The notes: generated by a model not told the origin, from the letters alone. A DNA stretch of 18,117 bases from Streptomyces katrae (GCF_000966975.1 NZ_JZWV01000287.1:1-18117), one strand, 5' to 3'. Counted from the stretch's first letter, positions 1 through 7,140 are shown. Made by a program: numbers and translations.

Positions 1-1689
1 TCCGGATCGGGGCGGGCGCACGGGTCGGCCACCGTGCGGTGGTGATGCCCGGGGCGGAGCTCGGCGAGGGCGCCGAACTCGCCGCCGGAGCCTGCCTGGA
101 CGGGCGGATCCCGCCCGGCGAGAGCTGGCACGGCTCCCCGGCCCGACCCCGGACCCGGCCCGAGGCCCCGGCCGGCCGGGACGTCCTCCGCACGGCGGCC
201 CGGCCGGACCGGCCGCGCGGACACCGCCGCCGGCGGGCCGCCTACGCCCTCTCCCTGCTCCTCCTGCCGCTGCTGCCGGTCCTCGCGTCGCTGCCCGTGC
301 TCGTCGCCACCTACCACCTCGTCAAGGACCGCACCACGCTCGGCGAGGTCGCCTGGCGGCTGGTGCTCGCCGCCCCCGCCTCCGTCCCCGTGGCCGTCCT
401 CTGCTGGATGGGCCTGGTCGCCCTGGTGGTCCGCGTCCTGGGCCGGCGGATCACCTCCGGCAGCCACCCGGCCGACGGGGGCGTGGCCTGGCGGGTGTGG
501 CTGGTCCACCGGCTCCTCGACGGCTGCCGGACCGGCCTGTTCCCGCTGTACGCGAGCCTCGCCACCCCGCTGTGGCTGCGCCTGCTGGGTGCCCGGGTCG
601 GCCGGAACACCGAGATCTCCACGGTGCTCCCGCTGCCGTCGCTGCTGCGGGTCGACGACGGGGCCTTCCTCGCCGACGACACCCTCGCCGCCCCCTACGA
701 ACTACGCGACGGGCGGATGCACCTCGGCCCGGCGCGGATCGGGCGCCGGGCCTTCGTCGGCAACTCGGGCATCGTGGGCCCCGGCCGGCACGTGCCCGAC
801 GGCGCGCTGGTCGGCGTCCTCTCGGACGCCCCGGCCGACCCCGCACCCGGCACCTCCTGGCTGGGGCGTCCCGCACTCGAACTGCCGCGCACCGCCCCGG
901 CCGTCGACCCGAGCCGCACCTTCACCCCGCCCCGGCGGCTGGTCGTGGCCCGGGCCGCCGTCGAACTGTGCCGGCTGGTGCCGCTGATCTGCGGACTGCT
1001 GCTGGCCGAGGGCGTGCTCCTCGGGGAGCAGGAGGCCCTGCGGGCCGGCGGGCCGCTCTGGGCGGCGGCCGCCGCCGTACTCCTGCTGCCGGCCGCCGGG
1101 ACGGCCGCCGCGCTGACCACGACCGCCGCCAAATGGCTGCTGGTCGGCCGGTTCCGGGTGGCCGAACACCCGCTGTGGAGTCCGTTCGTCTGGCGCAACG
1201 AGCTGTACGACACCTTCGTCGAATCCCTCGCCGTCCCCTGGCTGGCCGGCCCCTTCACCGGCACACCGGTGCTCAACTGGTGGCTGCCCCAACTGGTGGC
1301 TGCGCACCCTCGGGGCGCGGATCGGGCGCGGCGTGTGGTGCGACACGCACTGGCTGCCGGAGACCGATCTGGTCACCTTGGGGGACGGGGCCACGGTGAA
1401 CCGGGGCTGCGTGCTCCAGACCCACCTGTTCCACGACCGCATCATGCGCATGGACACCGTCCGCCTCGACGCGGGGGCCTCGCTCGGACCGCACACCATC
1501 GTCCTCCCCGGCAGCACCGTCGGGGCGCACACCTCCGTGGGCCCCGCCTCCCTGGTGATGCGCGGCGAGACCCTCCCCGCGGGCACCGCCTGGGCGGGCA
1601 ACCCGGTCGCGGGCCGCCCGCCCCGGCCTTCGACCCCGTTGGCGGTGTGCGCGGCACCCACCGGCTTGGACTCGGGGGAGCCCCGCTGA
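1..1689 (+). pseudogene. Pls/PosA-family NRPS terminal domain, 3' part, frameshifted
   Basis: The gene enters from upstream; the frame is open from base 3. It encodes the membrane-bound terminal domain typical of poly-epsilon-lysine-synthetase-like (Pls/PosA) proteins, where tandem acyltransferase-like domains condense amino-acid monomers loaded on an upstream A-PCP part (not in the window). Three left-handed beta-helix (hexapeptide) blocks are visible: near 3-150, near 590-880 and near 1380-1610. Hydrophobic membrane segments lie around 238-315, 355-440, 960-1020 and 1060-1145. The reading frame breaks at a 16-bp tandem duplication (1274-1303): before it the frame reads LNWWL, and after it the homologous NWWLRTLGARIGRG continues one frame later to a TGA at 1687-1689. 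Without one repeat copy the frame is continuous and gives a natural family C-terminus. As written, translation would run on with arginine-rich nonsense to 1733. It is either a genuine pseudogene/phase-variable allele or an assembly error. Family call fairly sure; exact product unknown. Confidence 0.8.
1274..1303. repeat. 16-bp tandem duplication causing the frameshift
   Basis: The 14-mer caactggtggctgc occurs at 1274-1287 and again at 1290-1303, a 16-bp period with ccc/cc between. Sixteen is not a multiple of three, so the extra unit moves the Pls-type gene from frame 3 to frame 1. Both copies encode NWWL, each in the frame that is correct on its own side, which is the signature of a recent duplication. 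Confidence 0.9.
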
Positions 1690-1719
1690 CGCAGGCAGAC
1701 GGACAGGAACCGCACCGGC

Positions 1720-1917
1720 TCACGCCCCCCTGAACCGGCGGGGGCGTGCGGCCCGCACGACCCGCCGGCCGGCGGGGAACAGCGACAGGAACAGGCTGTC
1801 GCCGGTCATGCGCACGATCGCCTGCCTCCCGTACGCCTCGACGCCTCCGATCCGGCCCGCCCGGGGCAGCTCCTGCCGGGCGAGCGCGGGCACGACCGTC
1901 AGCGGCAGGCCGTACCG
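1720..1917 (-). pseudogene. Coding-like remnant (C-terminal fragment), unrecognised
   Basis: On the minus strand this stretch reads like real protein: RYGLPLTVVPALARQELPR, then a segment with GGVEAYGRQAIVRM and GDSLFLSLFP, ending in RPRRFRGA and a stop at 1720-1722. Codon third positions are almost all G or C and the composition is balanced. By contrast, the same frame further upstream (above about 1920) turns into Arg/Gly/Pro-rich sequence with no sign of selection. No start codon with a ribosome binding site precedes the good part; the best in-frame GTG near the V of VPALAR has no Shine-Dalgarno. I therefore read it as the surviving 3' end of a decayed or truncated gene, converging on the broken Pls-type gene. 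I do not recognise the family. A short functional ORF of about 59 aa from that GTG is the alternative. Confidence 0.3.
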
Positions 1918-2357
1918 TCGCCTGCGGGGCCACCGGGCACGCGTCCGGATCCCTCGGCGCCGCGCGCGCCCCGCTCCGCGGCCCCCGGCCCGGGACCCGG
2001 GACCTCGGTGAGCCGCCTGCGTTCGAGCACCGGACAGTCCCCACGGAGGGGGCCGGCACGGCCCCGGCACCCTCGCACGGCCCGGTCCGCCCCCGCCCCG
2101 CCGTGCCGTCGGCCTCCGGCCTTCACCCGCCGGCGGCGGCTCCGGCCGCGGCCGTGACCGGCCCGGACGGGCCTCCGTCCCCGGCGGGGTTTGTCCCGGA
2201 CGGCTGCGGGCACGCGCCAACCGAGCCCCGAGCCCGCAGGACACGGCCCGCACGGTGCCGGTCACCGCAGCGGTCCCGGCCGCCCTTCGCACGCCCGGCG
2301 GCCCCCGACGGCCTCCCACGACGGCCTCCCCACGGCCTCCCACGGATCGGACCTGCC
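1918..2357. other. Long GC-rich stretch without a convincing gene
   Basis: All six frames are open for long runs here only because of the base composition. Translations are Arg/Pro/Gly/Ala-rich with no motif. The stretch may hold the promoter of the downstream gene, but no clear -35/-10 pair could be picked. The last 50 bases contain the ggcctcc repeat cluster described separately. Confidence 0.5.
2308..2345. repeat. Three imperfect 12-13-bp direct repeats before the 2358 gene
   Basis: Units gacggcctcccac, gacggcctcccc and acggcctcccacg follow one another directly, ending 12 bases before the proposed ATG. They lie in the 5' untranslated or promoter region of the five-gene cluster. Function unknown; they could be simple low-complexity drift in GC-rich DNA. 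Confidence 0.6.
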
Positions 2358-2975
2358 ATGAACGCCCACCCCACCGGCCCGCGAGCCCGGTCCCATACCG
2401 CTTCCCCTCCGGATCCGCAGCGCCTGATGGAGATCTACCTCAACGACCACCTCGCGGGCGCCGGCAGCGGTGTCTCCCTGATCCGCCGCATGGTTCGCGC
2501 CCACCGGGACGGACCCGCGGGCCCCACCCTGGCCGCTCTCGCCGAGGAGATCACCGAGGACCGGTCGAGCCTGCGCGCCTTCATGACCGCCCTCGACGTG
2601 CCCGTACGCTGGCCCAGGGTCGCCGCCGGCCGGGTGGCGGAGAAGGCGGGCCGGCTGAAGCCCAACGGCCGGCTGGCCAGTCGCTCCCCCCTCAGCGACG
2701 TCCTCGAGCTGGAGACCATGCGCCTCGGGGTGGAGGGCAAGGCATCCCTGTGGCGCTCGCTCAGGGTCCTCGCGCTCACCGACCCCCGCCTGGACCCGGC
2801 GGACCTCGACCGGCTCCTGGCCCGTGCGGCGCGGCAGGAGTCCGTACTGGAGGCCCTGCGGACGGAGGCGGCCCGGCGCGCCTTCACCACCCCGGCCACG
2901 GCATCCGCCCGGGCCCGCGGTCACGGACGACCGGCGCGCCACGGTGTGCCGGGCCGGGCGCGGTGGGCGTCATGA
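2358..2975 (+). CDS. Conserved actinobacterial protein of unknown function (205 aa)
   Basis: A soluble, helical, charged protein with no signal peptide or membrane segment. The well-conserved-looking core starts near residue 24 (LMEIYLNDHLAGAGSGVSLI) and continues through AEEITEDRSSLRAFM, a VAEKAGRLKPNGRL block and SPLSDVLELETMRLGVEGK, to a helical LDPADLDRLLARAARQESVLEAL segment. The last 35 residues are low-complexity Arg/Gly/Pro/Ala. I recall this LNDHLAG...EKAGRLK...LGVEGK pattern from uncharacterised Streptomyces proteins; no biochemical role is known to me. The start at 2358 lacks a strong Shine-Dalgarno; an in-frame ATG at 2427, right before the conserved core, is the alternative. The frame is open upstream to 1746, but that part is not protein-like. 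It stands first in a same-strand cluster, 33 bases before the BON-like gene. Confidence 0.75.
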   Translation: MNAHPTGPRARSHTASPPDPQRLMEIYLNDHLAGAGSGVSLIRRMVRAHRDGPAGPTLAALAEEITEDRSSLRAFMTALDVPVRWPRVAAGRVAEKAGRLKPNGRLASRSPLSDVLELETMRLGVEGKASLWRSLRVLALTDPRLDPADLDRLLARAARQESVLEALRTEAARRAFTTPATASARARGHGRPARHGVPGRARWAS

Positions 2976-3008
2976 GGGCCGCCACCGGCCTCCGGGAGCA
3001 GGTCCGCC

Positions 3009-3269
3009 ATGAGTACGCATGACCCCACGCAGCCCGAGTACCGGGCCCAGCACCTGCGCGACCGGCTCGCGCACGAGGACGTCGCCGAGCTCGGGGTCCG
3101 CGTGGAGCTGCGCGGGCCTACGGTCCTCGTCTGGGGGCCGGTCTCCAGCCCGGACTGCCGTGAGCGGATCCTGCGGATCGCCGGGCAGGTCCTCGACCCG
3201 CTGGAGTGGCGCCACGACCTGACCGTGGTCAGCGCCCGCCCGCCCGACCGTGAGGAGGACCTGCGGTGA
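3009..3269 (+). CDS. Small BON-like domain protein (86 aa)
   Basis: An 86-aa cytoplasmic protein. Residues about 11-76 fit the alpha-beta layout of a BON-type domain: helix YRAQHLRDRLAHEDVAELGV, strand VRVELRGPTVLVWGPV, then SSPDCRERILRIAGQVL and a final LTVV strand. BON domains in other proteins bind lipids or act as partner-binding modules. The match here is by pattern only, and the protein may be a diverged or unrelated small fold. A GGGAG box sits about 12 bases before the ATG. The stop overlaps the GTG of the metallophosphoesterase by 4 nt (GTGA), so the two are likely translationally coupled and may act together, for example with this protein as a regulatory or targeting partner of the enzyme. 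Confidence 0.72.
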   Translation: MSTHDPTQPEYRAQHLRDRLAHEDVAELGVRVELRGPTVLVWGPVSSPDCRERILRIAGQVLDPLEWRHDLTVVSARPPDREEDLR

Positions 3270-4015
3270 TCCGCGTGGCGGCCGTGGGGGACATCCACCT
3301 CGCACCGGGCGCCGAGGGGACCCTCCGGCCCGCCTTCGAGACCCTGGGGGACCACGCCGACCTGCTCCTCCTCGCCGGAGACCTCACCCGCCACGGCACC
3401 CCGCAGGAGGCCGCCGTCGTCGCCGGGGAGGTCGCCGGCCTGCCCGTCCCCGTGGTCGCCGTCCTCGGCAACCACGACCACCACGCCGACCGGCCGCAGG
3501 AGGTCACGGCCGTCCTGGCCGCGGCCGGAGTCACCGTCCTGGAGGGGCAGGCTGTCGTCCTCGACCTCGACGGCACCACCGTGGGGGTGGCGGGCGCCAA
3601 GGGCTTCGGCGGCGGGTACGCGGGCCGCTGCGGCAGCGACTTCGGGGAACCCGAGATGAAGGCGTTCATGCGGCACTCCCGTACCTGCGCCGACGGGCTC
3701 CGCCGCGCGCTCGGGGACCTGGCGCAGGCGGGCACCGGCCTGAGGATCGCCCTCACCCACTACTCGCCGGTGCCCGACACCCTGGCAGGCGAGCCCCCCG
3801 AGATCCACCCGTTCCTCGGCAGCTACCTCCTCGCCGAGGCCATCGACGAGGTCGGCGCCGACCTCGCCGTCCACGGACACGCCCACCTGGGCACCGAGCA
3901 CGGCATCACGGCCGGCGGGGTCCGGGTCCGCAACGTGGCCATGCCCGTCATCGACCGGGCGTACGCCGTCTACCACCTCACCCCCCGCCCCCGACCCGAG
4001 GAGCCGCCGCCATGA
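3266..4015 (+). CDS. Calcineurin-like metallophosphoesterase (249 aa)
   Basis: All five signature blocks of the binuclear metallophosphoesterase superfamily are present in order: GDIHL (D9, H11), GDLTRHG (D39), GNHDHH (N69, H70), LTHYSP (H165) and VHGHAH (H203-H207). The enzyme should therefore hold two divalent metals and hydrolyse a phosphomono- or diester. The substrate cannot be told from sequence. There is no signal peptide or membrane segment, so it is cytoplasmic. The GTG start at 3266 is supported by a gaggaggac Shine-Dalgarno and a 4-nt overlap with the upstream BON-like gene. The 3' end overlaps the ATG of the His/Glu-repeat gene by 4 nt. A metal-dependent enzyme translated next to a potential metal-binding peptide is suggestive, though unproven. 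Confidence 0.93.
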   Translation: MIRVAAVGDIHLAPGAEGTLRPAFETLGDHADLLLLAGDLTRHGTPQEAAVVAGEVAGLPVPVVAVLGNHDHHADRPQEVTAVLAAAGVTVLEGQAVVLDLDGTTVGVAGAKGFGGGYAGRCGSDFGEPEMKAFMRHSRTCADGLRRALGDLAQAGTGLRIALTHYSPVPDTLAGEPPEIHPFLGSYLLAEAIDEVGADLAVHGHAHLGTEHGITAGGVRVRNVAMPVIDRAYAVYHLTPRPRPEEPPP

Positions 4016-4176
4016 ACGGCATGGAACACAAGCGCCAGGAGCCCGGCATCGGCCGCGAGGAGCAGGTGCGCGAGACCCGCGAGGAAGACCACGAACACCA
4101 CGAACACCACGAAGGCCACGAAGGCCACGAAGACCACGAAAATCACGAAGGCGAAGAACACGGCGAAAGGATGTGA
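4012..4176 (+). CDS. Tiny His/Glu-repeat protein with KRQxPGIGREEQ motif (54 aa)
   Basis: A 54-aa, highly charged, certainly disordered protein. Residues 4-18 form a motif, MEHKRQEPGIGREEQ, that recurs in the 17591 gene. Residues 26-46 are seven tandem X-His-Glu tripeptides (X = D, H, H, G, G, D, N), followed by a Glu/Gly/His tail. Such His/Glu clusters can bind Zn, Ni, Co or Cu, but binding here is inference. The start is well supported: GAGGAG lies 8 bases before the ATG, and the ATG overlaps the phosphoesterase stop as ATGA. The stop in turn overlaps the next gene as GTGA. The gene falls below the usual length cut-off and is easily missed. The repeat uses GAA codons and is less GC-rich than its surroundings, consistent with recent repeat expansion. 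Confidence 0.75.
   Translation: MNGMEHKRQEPGIGREEQVRETREEDHEHHEHHEGHEGHEDHENHEGEEHGERM
4087..4149 (+). repeat. Seven 9-bp in-frame repeats encoding X-His-Glu
   Basis: Seven consecutive units of the form NNN-CAC-GAA, with NNN being gac, cac, cac, ggc, ggc, gac and aat. The CAC and GAA codons are invariant at the DNA level, while only the first codon varies. The unit length keeps the frame, so copy number could change by slippage without breaking the gene. Confidence 0.9.
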
Positions 4177-4715
4177 GTCCGGTGCGCATCGCGTTCCTGA
4201 CGGCGCCCGAGGGCGTCGAGGAGGTCGAACTGACCCGTCCCTGGAAGGCGGTCCTCGGGGCCGGCTGGACCCCGCGACTGGTCTCCACGGAGGCGGGGGA
4301 GGTCCAGGCGATGCGTCACCTGGACAAGGCCGGCACCTACCCGGTCGACCGCGTCCTCACCGGCCGCACGGACGAGAGCTTCGACGCCCTCGTGCTGCCC
4401 GGGGGAGTGGCGAACCCCGACGCCCTGCGGATGAACGGGACCGCCGTGGACTTCACGCGCGGCTTCTTCGAGGCGGGCAGGCCCGTGGCCGCCATCTGCC
4501 ACGCGCCGTGGCTGCTGGTGGAGGCCGATGTGGTCCGGGGCAGGACGCTGACCTCGTGGCCCAGTCTGGCCACCGACATCCGCAACGCGGGCGGCACCTG
4601 GGTGGACGAGGAGGTCCACGTCTGCCGCGCGGGGTCGTCCCCCCTGGTCACCAGCCGCAAACCGGATGACCTGGACGCCTTCTGCGAGGCGTTCGTGACC
4701 GTCTTCGCCGGCTGA
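4173..4715 (+). CDS. DJ-1/PfpI family protein (180 aa)
   Basis: A type 1 glutamine-amidotransferase-like fold of the DJ-1/PfpI/YhbO group. The nucleophile elbow AICHAPW carries Cys109 and His110. The early GVEEVEL segment supplies the acidic residue that normally pairs with the cysteine. VLPGGVANPD and TSRKPDDL are further family landmarks. Relatives act as proteases, glyoxalase III or protein/nucleotide deglycases that clear methylglyoxal damage; which of these applies here is open. Length (180 aa) is normal. The GTG at 4173 overlaps the preceding stop in the same GTGA pattern used elsewhere in the cluster. However, the AAAGG at 4166-4170 is better spaced for a GTG at 4182, giving MRIAFLTAPEG, so the true start may be nine bases later. 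Confidence 0.92.
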   Translation: MSPVRIAFLTAPEGVEEVELTRPWKAVLGAGWTPRLVSTEAGEVQAMRHLDKAGTYPVDRVLTGRTDESFDALVLPGGVANPDALRMNGTAVDFTRGFFEAGRPVAAICHAPWLLVEADVVRGRTLTSWPSLATDIRNAGGTWVDEEVHVCRAGSSPLVTSRKPDDLDAFCEAFVTVFAG

Positions 4716-4751
4716 AGGCCGATCCCCGCAGAGCGCCCCCGCACGGGTGTT

Positions 4752-5093
4752 TCAGCCCGCGATGGGGGCGAGGGTGAACAGGTCGGCCGATTCCGTCAGC
4801 TCCAGCACCCTGACCAGCTGATGGCTGGGGGCGGCGAGGACGAGCTGGTGCCTTGCCTCCTGGGCCTGCTGCCGGGCCGCCAGGAGCACGCTCAGCCCCG
4901 AGGAGTCGCAGAACGACGAATTGCGCAGGTCCACGATGATGTCCGCGCCCTCCGGCGTCTCGTCCACGGCCGCCGTCAGCAGCGCGCTGAGCTGCTCCGC
5001 GTGGTCGTGGTCCATCTCTCCGCTCACGCGGACGACGTACGGTTCCGGCTTGCGGGAGTCCTCGTTCCGACCGGTGCGTTCCTTGCTGGTCAT
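4752..5093 (-). CDS. STAS-domain anti-sigma factor antagonist (RsbV/BldG-like, 113 aa)
   Basis: A single STAS domain fills the protein. The diagnostic segment is VDLRNSSFCDSSGLSVLL, where one of the serines in DSSGL (Ser64/Ser65) would be phosphorylated by a partner anti-sigma kinase. Unphosphorylated antagonist binds the kinase and releases a sigma factor. The start at 5093 is decided by a clear AGGAGG, 10 bases before the ATG; an in-frame ATG near 5210 adds an unlikely basic extension. No kinase, phosphatase or sigma gene is adjacent, so the partners must be encoded elsewhere. It converges on the DJ-1 gene and diverges from the YrdB-like gene, sharing a 140-bp promoter region. Cytoplasmic. 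Confidence 0.92.
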   Translation of the reverse strand: MTSKERTGRNEDSRKPEPYVVRVSGEMDHDHAEQLSALLTAAVDETPEGADIIVDLRNSSFCDSSGLSVLLAARQQAQEARHQLVLAAPSHQLVRVLELTESADLFTLAPIAG

Positions 5094-5233
5094 GATGACG
5101 TGCCTCCTGTACGCCAGGCATCTGCCCCGGCCGGGGGCACTCATGCGGGTCCCCGAGGAGCGACGGGGCCCTCGGACCGGAGGATCCGCACTTGGCCTGT
5201 TCATGACCACATCCGGCCTGATCTAATGCACCG

Positions 5234-5587
5234 ATGCTTCCCACGCCGTTCCACATCGTCAACGAAGGCCTCGCCTTCCTCATGGAGTTGGCCGGGCTGG
5301 CCCTGCTGGCCTGGTGGGGATGGTCGACCGGCCAGAACACCCTGCTGCGGATCCTGCTCGCCGTGGGTGCCCCCGCACTCGCGGCCACCGTCTGGGGCCT
5401 GTTCGCCGCCCCCAAGGCGACCTTCACCGTCCCGCTCGTGTCCGTACTCGTCGTGAAGGCCCTGTTCTTCGGCTCCGCCGCACTCGCCCTCCACTCCCTC
5501 GGCCGCACCCGGGCCGCCGTCGTCTTCGCCGTGGTCGCCGCCGCCAACACCGCCTTCGCGGAGCTGGACCGCTACCACCGCACCTGA
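5234..5587 (+). CDS. YrdB/DUF2568 family membrane protein (117 aa)
   Basis: Four hydrophobic helices are visible: residues about 8-27 (AFLMELAGLALLAWWGW), 36-52, 62-84 and 90-108. The WGLFAAPKATF segment between helices two and three and the FGSAALAL segment match DUF2568 (YrdB) proteins. These are small integral membrane proteins of unknown function common in actinobacteria and bacilli. The ATG at 5234 has almost no Shine-Dalgarno; a ctaatgc element only a few bases upstream makes a very short leader or leaderless mRNA possible. It diverges from the STAS gene and ends 10 bases before the stop of the SDR gene on the other strand. Confidence 0.85.
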   Translation: MLPTPFHIVNEGLAFLMELAGLALLAWWGWSTGQNTLLRILLAVGAPALAATVWGLFAAPKATFTVPLVSVLVVKALFFGSAALALHSLGRTRAAVVFAVVAAANTAFAELDRYHRT

Positions 5588-5597
5588 CGCCGGGCGG

Positions 5598-6383
5598 CTA
5601 CTGGGCCAGGTACCCGCCGTCGACGGGGACGACCGCGCCGGTGATGAAGGAGGCGGCGTCGGAGGCGAGGAAGGCGATGGCACGGGCCACTTCCTCGGGC
5701 TCGCCGAGGCGGCCGAGCGGGTGGAGGCCCGTGACGCGGTCGAGGTACTCGGGGCCGCCGGGCTCGTCGGCGAGACGCCGGACCCGTTCGGTGCGGATGG
5801 TGCCCGGGGCCACCGCGTTCACCCGGACGCGGCGCCCGGCCCACTCCACCGCGAGGTGCTTGGTGAGCCCGGAGGCGACGAACTTGGCGGGCCCGTAGGC
5901 GGCTTGGCGGGCCTGCCCGGCCACACCCGAGATCGAGGAGACGCACACGACGGTCCCGCCGCCCTCCTGACGGGCCATCTGCGCGATGGCGTACTTGCAG
6001 GAGAGGAACATCCCGCGGCCGTCGACGGCCATCACCCGGTCCCAGTCCTCGGCACTGGTCTCGAGCAGGTCCGACAGCGGCAGGATCCCGGCGTTGGCGA
6101 CCAGCACGTCCAGCCCGCCGCCCGCCGCCACCGCGGCCCCGGTCATCCGTTCGGCGTCCTCGGGGCGCGAGACGTCCCCGGTCACCACGGTCACCTCGTA
6201 CGCGTCGCCCCGGTCGGCGCAGTCGCGGCGCAGCGCGGTCAGCCCGCCGGTGTCCAGGTCGGCGGCGGTCACCCGGGCGCCGAGCCGGGCGAAGAGGGCC
6301 GCGGTGGCCCGTCCGATGCCGCTCGCCGCACCCGTGACCAGACACGACCTGCCGGTCAGATCGACCAGTCCGCCAGCCCGCAC
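5598..6383 (-). CDS. Classical SDR family oxidoreductase (261 aa)
   Basis: The Rossmann cofactor motif TGAASGIG (17-24), the structural NAG (97-99) and the catalytic Ser150, Tyr163 and Lys167 (SSISG...YGPAK) are all present, with PG and a C-terminal ITGAVVPVDGG, as in FabG-like dehydrogenases. Asp42 at the end of the second strand favours NAD(H) over NADP(H). The usual catalytic Asn of VNxxG appears as Asp121 (AVDGRGMF), a variant worth noting. The substrate is unknown; likely a secondary alcohol or ketone. The GTG at 6383 has GGAGG 9 bases upstream. It follows the TIP30-like gene on the same strand after a 76-base gap, so the two are probably co-transcribed. Confidence 0.92.
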   Translation of the reverse strand: MRAGGLVDLTGRSCLVTGAASGIGRATAALFARLGARVTAADLDTGGLTALRRDCADRGDAYEVTVVTGDVSRPEDAERMTGAAVAAGGGLDVLVANAGILPLSDLLETSAEDWDRVMAVDGRGMFLSCKYAIAQMARQEGGGTVVCVSSISGVAGQARQAAYGPAKFVASGLTKHLAVEWAGRRVRVNAVAPGTIRTERVRRLADEPGGPEYLDRVTGLHPLGRLGEPEEVARAIAFLASDAASFITGAVVPVDGGYLAQ

Positions 6384-6459
6384 GGCGCACCGCCTCCGCT
6401 CGCCCCGGCCGGGCCCCTCCCGGCCACCGGCCTCCCCAACGAGCGTCGGCGGGCCCCGG

Positions 6460-7140
6460 TTACGCCCGGACGTCCGCGGCCGGCCGGGGGGCCAGGGCCA
6501 GGAAGTCGTCGTGGGTGAGGACCCGCACCCCGGGCCGGTCCTCGGCCAGTGCGGCGATCATCGCCGCGGCCAGCCGCCCCGCGGGCACCGGCCGGTAGGG
6601 GCGGGCGGGCCCGGCCAGCAGCGGGGCCAGCACGGTCGCGGCGGAGCTGCCGAGCCCCTCGCCCGGGCGGTGCGAGGGGCGCCGGCCGAGGATGAAGGAG
6701 GGCCGGAAGAACGCGGTCTGCCGGTAGCCCAGCGCCGTCACCTCCGCCTCCATGTCCCCCTTGACCCGCAGGTAGAAGGCCCGGGAGCCGGATCCGGCAC
6801 CGACCGAGGAGACGACGGCGATCCGCTCGGCGCCCGCGTCCCGGGCCAGCGCGGCCACCCGCACGGTGTGGTGCTGGTCCACCTCGCGGAAGGCCTCCTG
6901 CGAGCCGGCCTGCCGGATGGTGGTGCCCAGGGCGCCGTACACGTCGGTCACGCCCGGCAGTCCGTCGCCCTTGAGCCCGGCGAAGTCCACCACCCGGGCG
7001 TCCAGCCGCGGGTGTTCGAGCCCGAGCGGGCGGCGGGCCAGCACGGTGACACGGTCGTAGCGCGGGTCGCGCAGCAGCCGCGCCAGCAGTTGTCCGCCGA
7101 CCAGTCCGGTGGCCCCGACGAGGAGCGCGCTGCGGGTCAC
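6460..7140 (-). CDS. NAD(P)H-binding TIP30/NmrA-like atypical SDR (226 aa)
   Basis: The N-terminus LLVGATGLVG (residues 6-15) is the GxxGxxG dinucleotide motif of atypical short-chain dehydrogenases. VDFAGL, the GALGTTIRQAGS loop and SSVGAGSGSRAFYLRVKG follow, placing Ser111/112, Tyr123 and Lys127 as a YxxxK pair. FFRPSFILG and a C-terminal VPAGRLAAAMIAAL complete the pattern seen in HTATIP2 (TIP30)-like and 'nucleoside-diphosphate-sugar epimerase' annotated bacterial proteins. The substrate is not deducible, and some members are redox sensors rather than enzymes. The GTG at 7140 is preceded by GGAAGGG at good spacing. It is the first gene of a likely two-gene minus-strand operon with the SDR. 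Confidence 0.88.
   Translation of the reverse strand: MTRSALLVGATGLVGGQLLARLLRDPRYDRVTVLARRPLGLEHPRLDARVVDFAGLKGDGLPGVTDVYGALGTTIRQAGSQEAFREVDQHHTVRVAALARDAGAERIAVVSSVGAGSGSRAFYLRVKGDMEAEVTALGYRQTAFFRPSFILGRRPSHRPGEGLGSSAATVLAPLLAGPARPYRPVPAGRLAAAMIAALAEDRPGVRVLTHDDFLALAPRPAADVRA

Noticed and set aside
1746..2357. Upstream extension of the 2358 gene, open to 1746
   Set aside because: The added 204 residues are Pro/Arg/Ala-rich and lack any recognisable pattern; the conserved-looking core begins only after 2358.
4087..4149. Repeat array considered as CRISPR-like
   Set aside because: Units are 9 bp, contiguous, in frame and coding; there are no spacers.
4710..4757. ggctgaa/ttcagcc inverted repeat linking the two converging stop codons
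   Set aside because: Arms of 7 bp are separated by 34 bases; too loose to call a terminator, probably chance.
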